Assembly: GCA_964594075.1 (NCBI GenBank)
Contig: CAZQKW010000023.1
Coordinates: 1-58,422 of the forward strand
Reading direction: 5' to 3'
From: CAZQKW01 sp964594075
GTDB taxonomy: Bacteria; Desulfobacterota; WTBG01; CAIYCZ01
Length of the DNA stretch: 58,422 nucleotides
The notes below the pieces were generated by a model. It had not been told where the DNA came from. It worked only from the letters and a program-made list of their open reading frames with translations, and searched no databases. This document shows positions 1 through 8,799 of the stretch, one piece after another. Both the position numbers and the translations under genes were made by a program. Numbering within the stretch: the stretch's first letter is position 1; every line of letters starts with the position of its first letter.

Positions 1-10
1 AACTTTTCAT

Positions 11-33
11 CCCCGCTTACAAAGCGGGGTATT
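11..33 (+). terminator. Hairpin, possible terminator of an upstream gene
   Basis: CCCCGCTT and AAGCGGGG form an eight-base-pair stem with an ACA loop. The tract after it is only weakly T-rich (TATTCAAGTTTTG). It lies before the first gene, so it probably ends a transcript entering from outside the window. The poor T-run keeps confidence moderate. Confidence 0.45.
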
Positions 34-70
34 CAAGTTTTGAATTTTCATAAATAAGGAGGACAGTCTG

Positions 71-484
71 TTGAAGCACTTACCCTCTGGTGTAATCTTT
101 ATTTTATGTATTTCACTGGCGACATCAGTTTATGCCGGCGGCTATGATGGCAGTCGACACTATTACGGTGACCAGGGGAAAAGGTACTATTGTGGCGGTC
201 GTGGCTGGTATGATGGATATAGTGGTTGGGAGGTTGCGGCAGCAGTTTTGGGGACGGTCATTGTTGCCGATGCCATTACCCGCCTCTCCTATAGGCCTGC
301 TGCTGTTGCAGTCCCTGCCGGCCACTGGGAAATGCAACAGGTCTGGGTGCCGGAAACAAGACAACGGTACTGGGTCAATCAGTATTACGACGCAAGCCGA
401 AATGTGTGGGTGCTGGGACATTGGGAGGAACGGCAGGTTACGCCGGGATACTGGACACAGAGACAGGTGTGGGTTGTCCCGTAA
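71..484 (+). CDS. Small exported Trp/Tyr/Gly-rich protein
   Basis: This encodes 137 residues from a TTG start, chosen because a strong AAGGAGG site lies about 8 bases upstream. The N-terminus is a signal peptide ending near residues 20-22 (VYA before GGYDG), so the protein is likely periplasmic or outer-membrane associated. A Gly/Tyr-rich stretch is followed by a short hydrophobic segment (about 54-66). The C-terminus repeats short aromatic units such as GHWEMQQVWVP and GYWTQRQVWVVP. These resemble the W-x-x-G-x-W/Y repeats of small exported proteins of unknown function. I recognise no enzyme domain. Whether it is cotranscribed with the next gene (78-base gap) is unknown. Confidence 0.7.
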   Translation: MKHLPSGVIFILCISLATSVYAGGYDGSRHYYGDQGKRYYCGGRGWYDGYSGWEVAAAVLGTVIVADAITRLSYRPAAVAVPAGHWEMQQVWVPETRQRYWVNQYYDASRNVWVLGHWEERQVTPGYWTQRQVWVVP

Positions 485-562
485 CGCAATAGAAAATGTG
501 ATTTCGTGTGGATTGCCTGCTGGCGCTGACACGTTAAGCGTGGATGGGATACAGTATTACCA

Positions 563-1588
563 ATGATGAACACCGGTATGAGGCGTGGGCGACTAATAAT
601 AATTCTGGTTATTCTTTTTACCGGTGGGCTTTCTTTATCCGGCTACCAGATGTGGACGCCCGGCAAAATAATTTACGATGGTTCGCATGACCTTGCGCGC
701 AATGGCATATGGCTTCAACATGGCTGGCTGGGGGATGACGAGTGGTTTGACCGCAACAATAAAGTGACCCGCAAGTCATCTTTCAGAAACGCCGCAAACA
801 TGCGTCAGCTTGCAGCCCACCTGCAGAAGCATAACATCACCGATGTTTTCCCGCATCTCTGCCCTGCCACCCCCGAAGGATATATTCCTCCGGTAGATGA
901 AAGCCAGACCGAACTGTTTCTTCAAATTTTTACCGGATTCAGGGTGATGCCCTGGGTTGGCGGCGTCACCGGCGTGCAAGCTTTTCCCGCAAACCCCGCA
1001 TGGCGGGAGAATTTTACCCGGTCAATAAGTGATTTGTTGCGCCGGTATCCGCAGTTTGCGGGCATCCATATTAATATCGAACCCTGTCGTTCAGGAAATA
1101 TCGATTATGTAACCCTGCTGCAGGAGGTCAGGAAGTCTCTGCCCCGGGGAAAAATTGTATCCATTGCGGCCTATCCGCCGCCGACTCTCTGGCATCCCTT
1201 TGCCGATGTGCACTGGGACAAAGACTACTATCAACAGGTTGCACGCTGTGCCGATCAGGTGGTCGTGATGCTGTATGACACTGCAATTCGGTTCCAGAAA
1301 GTCTATCAATATGTAATAAAATCATGGACACACGACGTCCTTGAATGGTCAGGTCCTGCAAGCGTTCTGCTTGGCGTGCCCGCTTACAAGGATGAAAACG
1401 CCGGCTATCATCTGCCCGCGGTGGAAAATCTTGCAAACGCTCTGCCGGGCATCCACGCAGGCTTACGCACGTATCCAGCGCTCCCGCGGAACTATCAAGG
1501 GATTGCCGTGTATTGTGAGTGGGAAATGGATGAGGATGAGTGGCGGTTTTTAAGAGAGCATTTCTTAAAACCCCACACCGAATCATAA
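563..1588 (+). CDS. GH18-like TIM-barrel protein, membrane-anchored or secreted
   Basis: 341 residues. An uncleaved anchor or signal peptide spans about residues 10-27. The rest has the pattern of a glycoside-hydrolase TIM barrel. A strand reading FAGIHINIEP (about 166-174) sits where GH18 enzymes carry DxxDxDxE, and the predicted acid Glu173 is kept while the preceding Asp positions are Ile, His and Asn. A later strand VVVMLYDT matches the conserved YD region of the family, and GVPAYKDE resembles the GH18 strand-7 motif. A chitinase-like or polysaccharide deacetylation-associated role is possible, but the substrate cannot be read from sequence. The start is uncertain (ATG at 563 or 566) because no good ribosome binding site is visible. 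Confidence 0.6.
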   Translation: MMNTGMRRGRLIIILVILFTGGLSLSGYQMWTPGKIIYDGSHDLARNGIWLQHGWLGDDEWFDRNNKVTRKSSFRNAANMRQLAAHLQKHNITDVFPHLCPATPEGYIPPVDESQTELFLQIFTGFRVMPWVGGVTGVQAFPANPAWRENFTRSISDLLRRYPQFAGIHINIEPCRSGNIDYVTLLQEVRKSLPRGKIVSIAAYPPPTLWHPFADVHWDKDYYQQVARCADQVVVMLYDTAIRFQKVYQYVIKSWTHDVLEWSGPASVLLGVPAYKDENAGYHLPAVENLANALPGIHAGLRTYPALPRNYQGIAVYCEWEMDEDEWRFLREHFLKPHTES

Positions 1589-1731
1589 GACCCGCTGCGC
1601 AATATCCGTGCAGAAAAAGTTGACTTCATGGCAGGTCTTTTTTGGCGATTTGATTGCGGTATTTGCTGCAAGAATGATGTTTTAATCTTCAATTAAATTT
1701 CGCTGCAATTTAGAACAGAGGGTGCACGAGC

Positions 1732-2838
1732 ATGATTTTAGGCATACTTTCAGACACGCATGACGACCGAATGAACGCCCTGCCCCATATCATTAACACA
1801 TTCAAAACAGCGGGCGTTCAAACTATCATTCATTGCGGCGACATTGATCCCAAACATCTAAAGCCAGAACGGTATGGCAATATTCCCGTGGTGTGCGCAC
1901 TGACTGACGAACAGGCTGCAGAACACCGCCCCGACTTTAACGAGCCGCCGCCCGGGTGGATTTTTACTCTACCCAATAACCGTATTGTTGATCTTGAGGG
2001 CGTGCGTATCTATGTGGGGCATAAGCGTTCATTTGAAATTTTATACGGTTCAGAAGTCGCGCTGCTGGAGACGATGCACAAAATCAGGCGCGATCATGAC
2101 CGCGTCCGATTTATTTTTTCCGGGCATACCCATCATCAAATTTTCATGCAGAACCCGCTGATTAATTTTATAAATCCCGGAGCGGTTGAAGACCCCATGG
2201 GAATACTGGGCGGATATGAGTATGCGATAATTGACACCGACACCAACAAAATACTCTTCAGCAGGATACCGGCAACACGGGGTATCAAACGGTTTTTAAA
2301 TGTCGGGGTGGTCTCGGACAGTAAAGACATTTCCGACCTTGACACTGAATTTTGGAAAAAACTGGCCGCCGAATTTGACCGTCAGCAGGTTACCCATATC
2401 ATCCATTGCGGCAACATCGCCCTAACGGACATCGGGAGAAATGAATTCAGGGGATTTCAGGTTTACTACAACCTGCTTGCAAACCAGCCGGATCCGGGCG
2501 GACCCGAAAACTGGCACCGCATTCCCCCTGGCGACCCGATTATTGACATCGAAGGCTACTATTTCTTCGTGCAATACAATCTCGGGGCAACGCTGCTTGA
2601 TAAATCAGAACTTGATCTGCATAGACTGTCGCTGCAGGTGCTCAAAGACCATCCCGAAGTCAAGTTTCTGCTGTTCGGTTTTTCCCACAACGGTTTTTAT
2701 GAAGAAGGCCAGCAAATGGTGATTCTCAATCCTGGAGACATTGTTAAGGATAGGAATTATGCGGTGATTGCCCTGCCGCGCAATGAAATTATCTTCAATC
2801 AGATACCGGTTGACCCCCTGCCGCCGCTTGCTGAATAA
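1732..2838 (+). CDS. Tandem YfcE-type metallophosphoesterase with degenerate second domain
   Basis: 368 residues made of two homologous calcineurin-like phosphoesterase domains. The N-terminal domain (1-180) has the YfcE/MJ0936 metal ligands: SDTHD (7-11), HCGD (34-37), GH in VGHK (96-97) and GHTHH (131-135). The C-terminal domain (about 188-360) repeats the same fold, but its ligands have drifted to SDSKD (195-199), HCGN (225-228) and GFSHNG (316-321). It is probably catalytically dead and may be regulatory or structural. Single-domain family members are about 160-180 residues, so this is a duplication and fusion. The gene converges on the PqaA-like gene. Confidence 0.85.
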   Translation: MILGILSDTHDDRMNALPHIINTFKTAGVQTIIHCGDIDPKHLKPERYGNIPVVCALTDEQAAEHRPDFNEPPPGWIFTLPNNRIVDLEGVRIYVGHKRSFEILYGSEVALLETMHKIRRDHDRVRFIFSGHTHHQIFMQNPLINFINPGAVEDPMGILGGYEYAIIDTDTNKILFSRIPATRGIKRFLNVGVVSDSKDISDLDTEFWKKLAAEFDRQQVTHIIHCGNIALTDIGRNEFRGFQVYYNLLANQPDPGGPENWHRIPPGDPIIDIEGYYFFVQYNLGATLLDKSELDLHRLSLQVLKDHPEVKFLLFGFSHNGFYEEGQQMVILNPGDIVKDRNYAVIALPRNEIIFNQIPVDPLPPLAE

Positions 2839-2964
2839 GCACGAAACATCGCGCCATACTGTTCGCCGCGCATCCAAAGTGAAGCATCACATCAACTACG
2901 CTGGTCAAAATCAAACATTGAAAATATGTCAGGTGCTTCCTTGAGATAGACGAAACGGTTGCGC

Positions 2965-4461
2965 TCAATCTGCCAAAATGGTAATTGGGGTTGCCAGAAG
3001 GTACGCAGGCATAGCCCACGAGTCCCCTTGATAGGTTAACTCAATATAAAAGGCTGTATAACCACCCGCGGCTGACTGGGGCACCACACCGGTGTAAACG
3101 CCCTCTTCATTTTCCTCAACGGCAGTAGCAGTCCACGCTATGCGCGCGACTTCCCGGAAGTCGCGCGCCGCAGGATTGGCAGCAGTCCACAGTTTAACCG
3201 CCACCGGTTTCTGCATTACCGGCGTAATCGTAAACATACCATCCTCCAGCCCGCTCGCGGTATATTCCGGCAGGGGCTGATTTTTAACAATATGCTGATA
3301 AAATGCAGTGAGGTTGTTGTGTATCTCCGGGAGCTCATTAATGGCATGCCCCTGATTTGCAGCATAGGAAATGCGCACCTCGCCCGGAAGATCTTTTATA
3401 TAGAGGCTGGCGCTGTCAGAGCATGAATAATTATCGCTGCTTCCCACCATAATCAGGGCCGGTATGTTTAGTTGATCGCGGTATGCGTACGGATCAATAT
3501 TGGCAATCAGCGCATAGCCGGTTGCCGATTTGAATCGATTGTAGAGATCAAATTCTTCATTTATTGCCTGCTCGGGACTGCGCACCGGCCAGGATGCTTC
3601 CTGAAGCGCTATCTGCTCAGGCAGGTTAAGTAGATCATAGCTAATAGGCACAACGCCCACGACCCGCTTATCCAGAGCCGCAGTGAGCCATGCCACATGG
3701 CCGCGCTTGGAATGGCCGGTGAGCACAAAATCTTTCGCCACCCTGCGCCCCCAGTAGCGCTGCTGCAAAAATTGCTGGATTACATCCATGCCGCGCACCA
3801 CCGCTTTGGTCATGGGCGCCATCAGCGCCCAGGTAATATCGCCGGTAGCTAATGCCAGATCAAAGGAACGCGCCTGCAGGGAATCCTCTTCCCGGAGCAC
3901 TTTATCTTCATCATTGTCAAATGGGTTAAGATTATCCCACCAGTCGGTTTCAGGCTGCTCATCAAGAAAGGCCACCGGTCCAATCGGTACACCGTGAATC
4001 TCCGCAACAATTGACTGGCTGCGCAACGCCATTTGTACGGCTTGCGTTGAAGCTGCAGACGGCCGATCTTCATGGTCTGCATCGCCCCGGATAATATACA
4101 GCAGCGCCGTGTCTGTTCTGACTAATGAAAAAAACGGAAGATATTCGGTATAGGCACCCAGCAGCCGCGGCTCCACTATCACCAGCCAATGTTTCCATTT
4201 TTTGGGGCGCACCTCTTCAGCATGCCATTGCTGGGAGGTGAGATCAATAATGTAGGTCGTGTACAGTACCTCATATGTGGTTTTGACCAGACGGTATTCG
4301 AAAGCACTGTCTGGCGTTTTCACATACTGTTCAAGAACCGTCTCTTCAGCACGGGTGTTGGCTAAAAGCATTGTCAGAAGGATCAGACCGCTGAGGGAGA
4401 TGTTTGCAGCGGCGGAGTTGAAGCGGCCACAAAATGTTTTAACAGCTGAGCTGTTCTTCAT
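2965..4461 (-). CDS. PhoPQ-activated pathogenicity-related (PqaA-type) alpha/beta hydrolase, exported
   Basis: 498 residues with an N-terminal signal peptide ending near NTRAEE (about 38) and an AGGAGG site just upstream of the ATG. It matches the PhoPQ_related family (PqaA-like). The diagnostic block FVLTGHSKRGHVAWLTAALD carries the nucleophile-elbow Ser at about 251 and is followed by VVPISYDLLN. Downstream, VGSSDNYSCSDSA and ANQGHAINE fit the acid and His of an alpha/beta hydrolase triad. It likely acts in the periplasm; the substrate is unknown in this family. An acidic insert (DNLNPFDNDEDK, about 176-187) is notable. The gene stands alone between a convergent and a divergent neighbour. 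Confidence 0.85.
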   Translation of the reverse strand: MKNSSAVKTFCGRFNSAAANISLSGLILLTMLLANTRAEETVLEQYVKTPDSAFEYRLVKTTYEVLYTTYIIDLTSQQWHAEEVRPKKWKHWLVIVEPRLLGAYTEYLPFFSLVRTDTALLYIIRGDADHEDRPSAASTQAVQMALRSQSIVAEIHGVPIGPVAFLDEQPETDWWDNLNPFDNDEDKVLREEDSLQARSFDLALATGDITWALMAPMTKAVVRGMDVIQQFLQQRYWGRRVAKDFVLTGHSKRGHVAWLTAALDKRVVGVVPISYDLLNLPEQIALQEASWPVRSPEQAINEEFDLYNRFKSATGYALIANIDPYAYRDQLNIPALIMVGSSDNYSCSDSASLYIKDLPGEVRISYAANQGHAINELPEIHNNLTAFYQHIVKNQPLPEYTASGLEDGMFTITPVMQKPVAVKLWTAANPAARDFREVARIAWTATAVEENEEGVYTGVVPQSAAGGYTAFYIELTYQGDSWAMPAYLLATPITILAD

Positions 4462-4560
4462 AAATAGCCTCCTATGTTCTTACCGCTTGATTTTTTTCCT
4501 TTTGCAGGTCGCTCCGACCGTGTTCCCTGCTCAGGCGATTGGGTTGCGGCGATGACCCCC

Positions 4561-4660
4561 AGACGCCCGGGTGTTGATGTTCCGCATGCTACCCCGGGCG
4601 TTTTGGTTTTCTGCTGCGGTTTGCTTGAATTTCAGCGCTAATTGTTGGGGAAGGTTCTGT
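4561..4660. repeat. Intergenic dispersed repeat, copy 1, with inverted repeat
   Basis: An eight-base GC-only inverted repeat (CGCCCGGG at 4564-4571, CCCGGGCG at 4593-4600) is followed by TTTTGGTTTT. The sequence from GTGTTGATGTT onward aligns by eye with 19,242-19,345 and more loosely with 16,708-16,805, so it appears to be one of three related intergenic copies. The hairpin could also terminate read-through in front of the transporter gene. Confidence 0.45.
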
Positions 4661-4725
4661 TTCATAATAGGGTTGCCTTTTATAATTTTGTTTTTTATGA
4701 TGGAAAATATGGCATCGTGCTGCGG

Positions 4726-4734
4726 TGTTATAAT
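4726..4734 (+). promoter_or_regulatory. Extended -10 promoter for the NSS transporter
   Basis: TGTTATAAT is a perfect extended -10 (TGnTATAAT). No good -35 is seen at the usual spacing, as is common for extended -10 promoters. Transcription would start near 4741, leaving a 30-base leader with an AAAGGA site before the GTG at 4771. This supports 4771 over the far-upstream ATG at 4642 as the translation start. Confidence 0.55.
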
Positions 4735-4770
4735 ATTAACGCGTATCTTGAACAAAAGAAAGGACTTATT

Positions 4771-6132
4771 GTGGACTCTACGCAATTGCCTCAAAGAGAG
4801 CACTGGGCAAGCAAATTAGGTTTCGTGCTTGCTTCAGCAGGCTCGGCAATCGGGCTGGGGAATATATGGAGATTTCCCTATAAGGCAGGTCAATACGGTG
4901 GCGGGGCTTTTGTCCTCACCTATATCATAGCGGTTGTTATAATCGGCATCCCCATTATGATTGCCGAATTTATTATTGGCCGTAGCACGCAAAAAAATCC
5001 GGTCGGCGCTTTCAGCTCTCTACGAAGCAACACATTCTGGCCATTGGTCGGGTGGTTGGGCATTGCCGCAGGGTTTGTCATCTTATCCTATTACAGCGTG
5101 GTGGGGGGGTGGATATTACGCTACATCTGGTATGCGGCATTTTACTTTTTTCAGCCAAATACAACAAAAACAATATTAGATGGTTTTCTGGCAGACCCTT
5201 TTTCACAAATTTTCTGGCATGGCGTTTTTATGTTTTTAACCATTCTGATCGTGCGGGGTGGCGTCAGTTCCGGAATTGAACGGTGGAATAAAATTTTAAT
5301 GCCGGCGTTGTTTGCGATCATGCTGCTGCTGACGTTTAATTCCCTTCAGACTCCCGGTGCCCGCGACGGCATTAACTTTATATTCAGGCCTGATTTTTCC
5401 AAACTCACCCCTGCCGGCATATTGGAAGCGCTGGGCCATGCCTTTTTCTCATTGAGTCTGGGGATGGGTGCGATGATTACCTATGGCAGTTATCTTGACC
5501 CGGACACCAACATTTCGTCATCATCGCTGGAGATAGTGGGATTGAATACCCTCTATGCCCTGCTGGCAGGCCTCATGATCTTTCCCATCGTTTTTACCTA
5601 TCAGGTGGATCCAAAAGTCGGCCCCGGGTTATTCTTCATAACCTTGCCTGAGGTCTTTGCCCGGATGCCCAGCGGGTATATTGTTGCTATTCTGTTTTTT
5701 ATTTTAGTGGCTTTTGCAGCACTTACCTCCTCCATCTCGCTCCTGGAAGTGGTCATTTCTTATGTTATCGACGAGCATGGCTGGCAGCGTAAAAAAGCCG
5801 ATTTTTTAATCGGTGGTATAATCTTTCTTGCCGGCATTCCCTCGGCCCTTTCCTTCAACCTGTTCCGCTCCGTCACGATCATTCCCCACAAAAGTATCTT
5901 TGATTCCTGCGATATCATAGCTACAAATTTTATGCTGCCGATCGGGGGGCTTTTTATCGCGATTTTTGCCGGGTGGATACTTACCCATAGTGAAAAGGAA
6001 GCTGAAATACGGCGAATTGAGAATGCATTTCACTTTTATGATATCTGGCACGTTCTCATAAAATATGTTACCCCGGTGGCGCTCATTGTGTTGCTGCTCT
6101 ATACAACCGGTATCATCTCAATCAAGGAATGA
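4771..6132 (+). CDS. Sodium:neurotransmitter symporter (NSS/SNF) family transporter
   Basis: 453 residues from GTG 4771, chosen for its AGAAAGGA site six bases upstream, the extended -10 promoter between the two candidate starts, and the normal family length. The protein opens with the hallmark TM1 motif GLGNIWRFPY (about 28-37), whose unwound region binds Na+ and substrate in LeuT-type carriers, and contains about 11-12 hydrophobic segments. Other family marks are YSVVGGWILRY in the TM3 region, SLGMGAMITYGSY (TM6 region) and FAALTSSISLLEVV (TM8 region). It should import an amino acid or related amine with Na+ across the inner membrane; the substrate is unknown. The gene converges on the histidine kinase gene. 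Confidence 0.92.
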   Translation: MDSTQLPQREHWASKLGFVLASAGSAIGLGNIWRFPYKAGQYGGGAFVLTYIIAVVIIGIPIMIAEFIIGRSTQKNPVGAFSSLRSNTFWPLVGWLGIAAGFVILSYYSVVGGWILRYIWYAAFYFFQPNTTKTILDGFLADPFSQIFWHGVFMFLTILIVRGGVSSGIERWNKILMPALFAIMLLLTFNSLQTPGARDGINFIFRPDFSKLTPAGILEALGHAFFSLSLGMGAMITYGSYLDPDTNISSSSLEIVGLNTLYALLAGLMIFPIVFTYQVDPKVGPGLFFITLPEVFARMPSGYIVAILFFILVAFAALTSSISLLEVVISYVIDEHGWQRKKADFLIGGIIFLAGIPSALSFNLFRSVTIIPHKSIFDSCDIIATNFMLPIGGLFIAIFAGWILTHSEKEAEIRRIENAFHFYDIWHVLIKYVTPVALIVLLLYTTGIISIKE

Positions 6133-6158
6133 TGCAGCATGATAAAGGGCGTAAGTAG

Positions 6159-8081
6159 TTACTGCCGGGGAAGTGTAATAATAAATACCGTGCCTTTCCC
6201 CGGTTCGCTTTCAACGCGAATGTCGCCGCGATAGCGCTGCACAATGCCTTTGACAATTGCCAGCCCCAGACCGGTCCCGTCAGTGCGGCATTGTTTTGCC
6301 TGCGGCGTACGGAAAAACTCGTCAAAAATTTTTTCCTTATACTCGGGCTCTATCCCAATTCCCGAATCTTTGATCATAAGGGAAATTGTTTCAGCAGTGC
6401 TGTTCAGCGCCACAGCTACCGTACCGCCGGCTGGCGTATAACGAATGGCATTGTCCAGCAAATTAAAAAACAGCCGCTGAAAATCACCGGGCACCTCCTG
6501 AAACATAACCGGCTGCTCCGGATGTGTATAATGAATCGTAATTCCCCGCTCCCGCGCGACGCTTTCCAGCAGCTTGATGGAGTCGGCAGCAATGGTATCA
6601 AGCTGGATGGCTACCAGCTTGTGCCCTTCAATTGACATCTGGCCCTCTGCCAGATTCAGCAGGTCGCGGATAAGCTGCAGGAGCTGTTCCTGTTTGCCAA
6701 TGCACCGATTGAGGATTTCTTTCTGTTTCGGGGGCACATCGCCGGCAAAGCCGTCCTGCATGGCAGTGAGCAAACTCTGAATGGCAACCACCGGCGATTT
6801 CAGGTCATGGCCGATGCGGTAGGCAAAGGAAATAATTCTGCGGTTGCTTTCTTCAAGCGCTTTCCATGCCCGCGCATTATCAATGATGACCGCCACGCCG
6901 CCGGCAAGAATTTTGAGAAACGATATTTCATCATGCGTGTAGTAATGGCGCGTTTTTCCATAGATGCGGAGATCGCCGATAATTTTTCCCTTGTGCACCA
7001 GCGGCACGGAAATGATTGACCGAATACCTTCTTCCCGGTTTTCCTGGGGGTATTTCAACCGGCCATCCGTATCCACATCTTCTACCATAATGACATCCTC
7101 GGGACTTTTGGGAGTGAGCCCGTCTTCTGTCGTGACCGGCCCCTTGTGCAGATAGGCATCAGACAGACCCCAGGTTGCAGCAAGCCGTAACTCGCGCGAC
7201 CCTTCTTGCAGCAGGCGCACTGCCGCGCCCTTTGCGTCCATAATGCGCGCGCTATCCTGAACAATGCGGTTCAGCACGGTTTCGAGATCATAGCTGGTGA
7301 CCATTGCTTTGGTGGCTTCATACAACGTCTCCATACGGGTCAGCGCTTTTTGCAGATTGCCGCTCAGCCGCCGCACATCCAATTCTCGCTGCCGGAAGCG
7401 GCCCATGATGGAGGTGGCAAGAAAGGTGGCACAGAACAGCACAAAGGAAAAAAGAATAAAGGCTATAACCATGGGAACTGTTTCCAGAGGCGGCGGTTGG
7501 GATCCCAGCCACAGGCTGTTGACCGGAACGATGCGCAGCACATATTCCAGCACAATGAGAACTCCCAGCCCGATTAACAACGCGGTCGTGTAAATGTAAC
7601 ACTGGGCGGGAGAAAAGATCATGGCATCAATGATGACGTGAAGAATGGTGAAAAATACCAGCGGGCTGAAGATGCCGCCGGTAAAATGAATAAACAGGAG
7701 CAGCGCCAGCCAGTCTAAAAAAATTTGCAGGCGAATGGAAAATATGGCGGTTTGATAGGTAAGCTGTTTCTGACTTTTAAACAGCAGCGCAAAGAACAGG
7801 TTGTAAAGAAAGATGATGCCGCACAGGCTGTAGAGCGTCCCGATGGGCATCAACTGACGAAAAAACACCCAGAAACAACCTGCCAGCAGCACAAATCCGC
7901 AGATGGCAACCCAGCGCAGCCGCACCAGCCATTGGGCAATAACCACCGCCTCTTCGGCCTGCTGTTTTCCGGGCAGATAATATCGCGCGTCAACAGCAAA
8001 ATGCGGCACCAGCGCGGCATTGATCTGGGTTGAAAGCACCCCCGGCAAAAAGTATTGTTTGAGTGACGAGAAGCGGCCCAT
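6159..8081 (-). CDS. Membrane-bound sensor histidine kinase with GAF domain
   Basis: 640 residues. About six transmembrane helices lie between residues 50 and 225, then a short linker, a GAF domain (about 255-405), a HisKA dimerisation domain with the phosphoacceptor His at about 425 (YRIGHDLKSP), and a HATPase_c domain. The ATPase has its N-box (FFNLLDNAIRYTP, Asn about 544), G1 (DSGIGI, 572-577) and G2 (GTGLGL, 602-607). It is complete and should be active. It follows the single-domain response regulator and the hydrogenase genes in the same direction, so it may regulate hydrogenase-linked metabolism. The signal sensed by the membrane and GAF regions is unknown. Confidence 0.93.
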   Translation of the reverse strand: MGRFSSLKQYFLPGVLSTQINAALVPHFAVDARYYLPGKQQAEEAVVIAQWLVRLRWVAICGFVLLAGCFWVFFRQLMPIGTLYSLCGIIFLYNLFFALLFKSQKQLTYQTAIFSIRLQIFLDWLALLLFIHFTGGIFSPLVFFTILHVIIDAMIFSPAQCYIYTTALLIGLGVLIVLEYVLRIVPVNSLWLGSQPPPLETVPMVIAFILFSFVLFCATFLATSIMGRFRQRELDVRRLSGNLQKALTRMETLYEATKAMVTSYDLETVLNRIVQDSARIMDAKGAAVRLLQEGSRELRLAATWGLSDAYLHKGPVTTEDGLTPKSPEDVIMVEDVDTDGRLKYPQENREEGIRSIISVPLVHKGKIIGDLRIYGKTRHYYTHDEISFLKILAGGVAVIIDNARAWKALEESNRRIISFAYRIGHDLKSPVVAIQSLLTAMQDGFAGDVPPKQKEILNRCIGKQEQLLQLIRDLLNLAEGQMSIEGHKLVAIQLDTIAADSIKLLESVARERGITIHYTHPEQPVMFQEVPGDFQRLFFNLLDNAIRYTPAGGTVAVALNSTAETISLMIKDSGIGIEPEYKEKIFDEFFRTPQAKQCRTDGTGLGLAIVKGIVQRYRGDIRVESEPGKGTVFIITLPRQ

Positions 8082-8097
8082 TTGAGCAAACCCTCCT

Positions 8098-8301
8098 TCA
8101 GGTGCTCAAACATGGTGAAGACATTTCTTCCTTGCTGCTGCGAACACGTGCATCCCCACGGCCCGCATAAAAAAGCCGCGTCCCTGCCGGCAATGCGCGC
8201 CTCGCCACTTTACAGACAACTTCTATATCCAGCGAATCATCACCCTTGAGCTGATACCCCAGGCCAGGGATTACCATCGCGGTCTTCGTAAAGACCCCCA
8301 T
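8098..8301 (-). CDS. Possible small protein between response regulator and kinase
   Basis: An open frame of 67 codons whose ATG lies two bases after the TAA of the response regulator, in the spacing expected for coupled translation. I recognise no family. The product is basic and rich in small residues, with no signal peptide or membrane segment. A GGTCTT/AAGACC hairpin lies within the first codons (8281-8296). The stretch could equally be an untranslated spacer between the two signalling genes, so support is weak. Confidence 0.25.
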   Translation of the reverse strand: MGVFTKTAMVIPGLGYQLKGDDSLDIEVVCKVARRALPAGTRLFYAGRGDARVRSSKEEMSSPCLST

Positions 8302-8303
8302 CT

Positions 8304-8708
8304 TTACGATGCGCCCAGCAGTGCTTTCACTTTTTCAATCAGAATCTTTGGCTGCACCGGTTTCTCCAGAAACGCCTCAACCGGCAGGTATTCATTATCA
8401 GTTTCCGGATTGAACTTCATGTGCGTTTCTTTGCCAATGGCGGTCAGCATAAGAATGGGAATTTTGGCATAAGGTGCATATTCCGAGCCGGGTTCCGCAT
8501 TTTTTAAGGTATAGGTTACCTGGAACCCCTCGGTAAGCTGGTCCATCATCACATCGAGAATTATGAGATCAGGATTGATTTCCTTGACCTTCTTCAGTCC
8601 ATCCGTCCCGTTTATAGCGCTGTGCACTTCATAGTTCTGCGCTTCCAGCACCATGCGCATCGCTTCCACAATGTCGGGATCATCATCAACGATTAAAATC
8701 TTTTTCAT
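8304..8708 (-). CDS. Single-domain (CheY-like) response regulator
   Basis: 134 residues forming one receiver domain with no output domain. The acidic pocket is Asp8-10 (VDDD), the phosphoacceptor is Asp52 (LIILDVMMD), the switch Thr lies in LMLTAIG and the conserved Lys in FLEKPVQ. A loop around residues 90-110 (KETHMKFNPETDNEYLP) is longer than in CheY, as seen in many stand-alone receivers. It sits between hydA and the histidine kinase on the same strand, so it is probably the phosphorylation partner of that kinase. Its output must be through protein interaction or a phosphorelay. A GAGGGAAGG site precedes the ATG. Confidence 0.9.
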   Translation of the reverse strand: MKKILIVDDDPDIVEAMRMVLEAQNYEVHSAINGTDGLKKVKEINPDLIILDVMMDQLTEGFQVTYTLKNAEPGSEYAPYAKIPILMLTAIGKETHMKFNPETDNEYLPVEAFLEKPVQPKILIEKVKALLGAS

Positions 8709-8755
8709 TGCCTTCCCTCTTTTCTTTTACCAGTGTTAGTGTAATATTTTTCAGC

Positions 8756-8783
8756 GATTGCAGGGAAAAGGCCTCCTGCAATC
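8756..8783 (-). other. Stable hairpin between hydA and the response regulator gene
   Basis: GATTGCAGG and CCTGCAATC form a perfect nine-base-pair stem around a ten-base loop in the 91-base gap after hydA. On the minus strand it is followed by GCTGAAAAATATT, not by a T-run, so it is a poor intrinsic terminator. It may be an RNA-processing or partial-termination element that sets the ratio of hydrogenase to regulator. Confidence 0.4.
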
Positions 8784-8799
8784 CCGATTATGAACGTGT

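Noticed and set aside
4642..4770. 43-residue N-terminal extension of the NSS transporter
   Set aside because: It would precede the extended -10 promoter and the better ribosome binding site at 4771, and has no family similarity.
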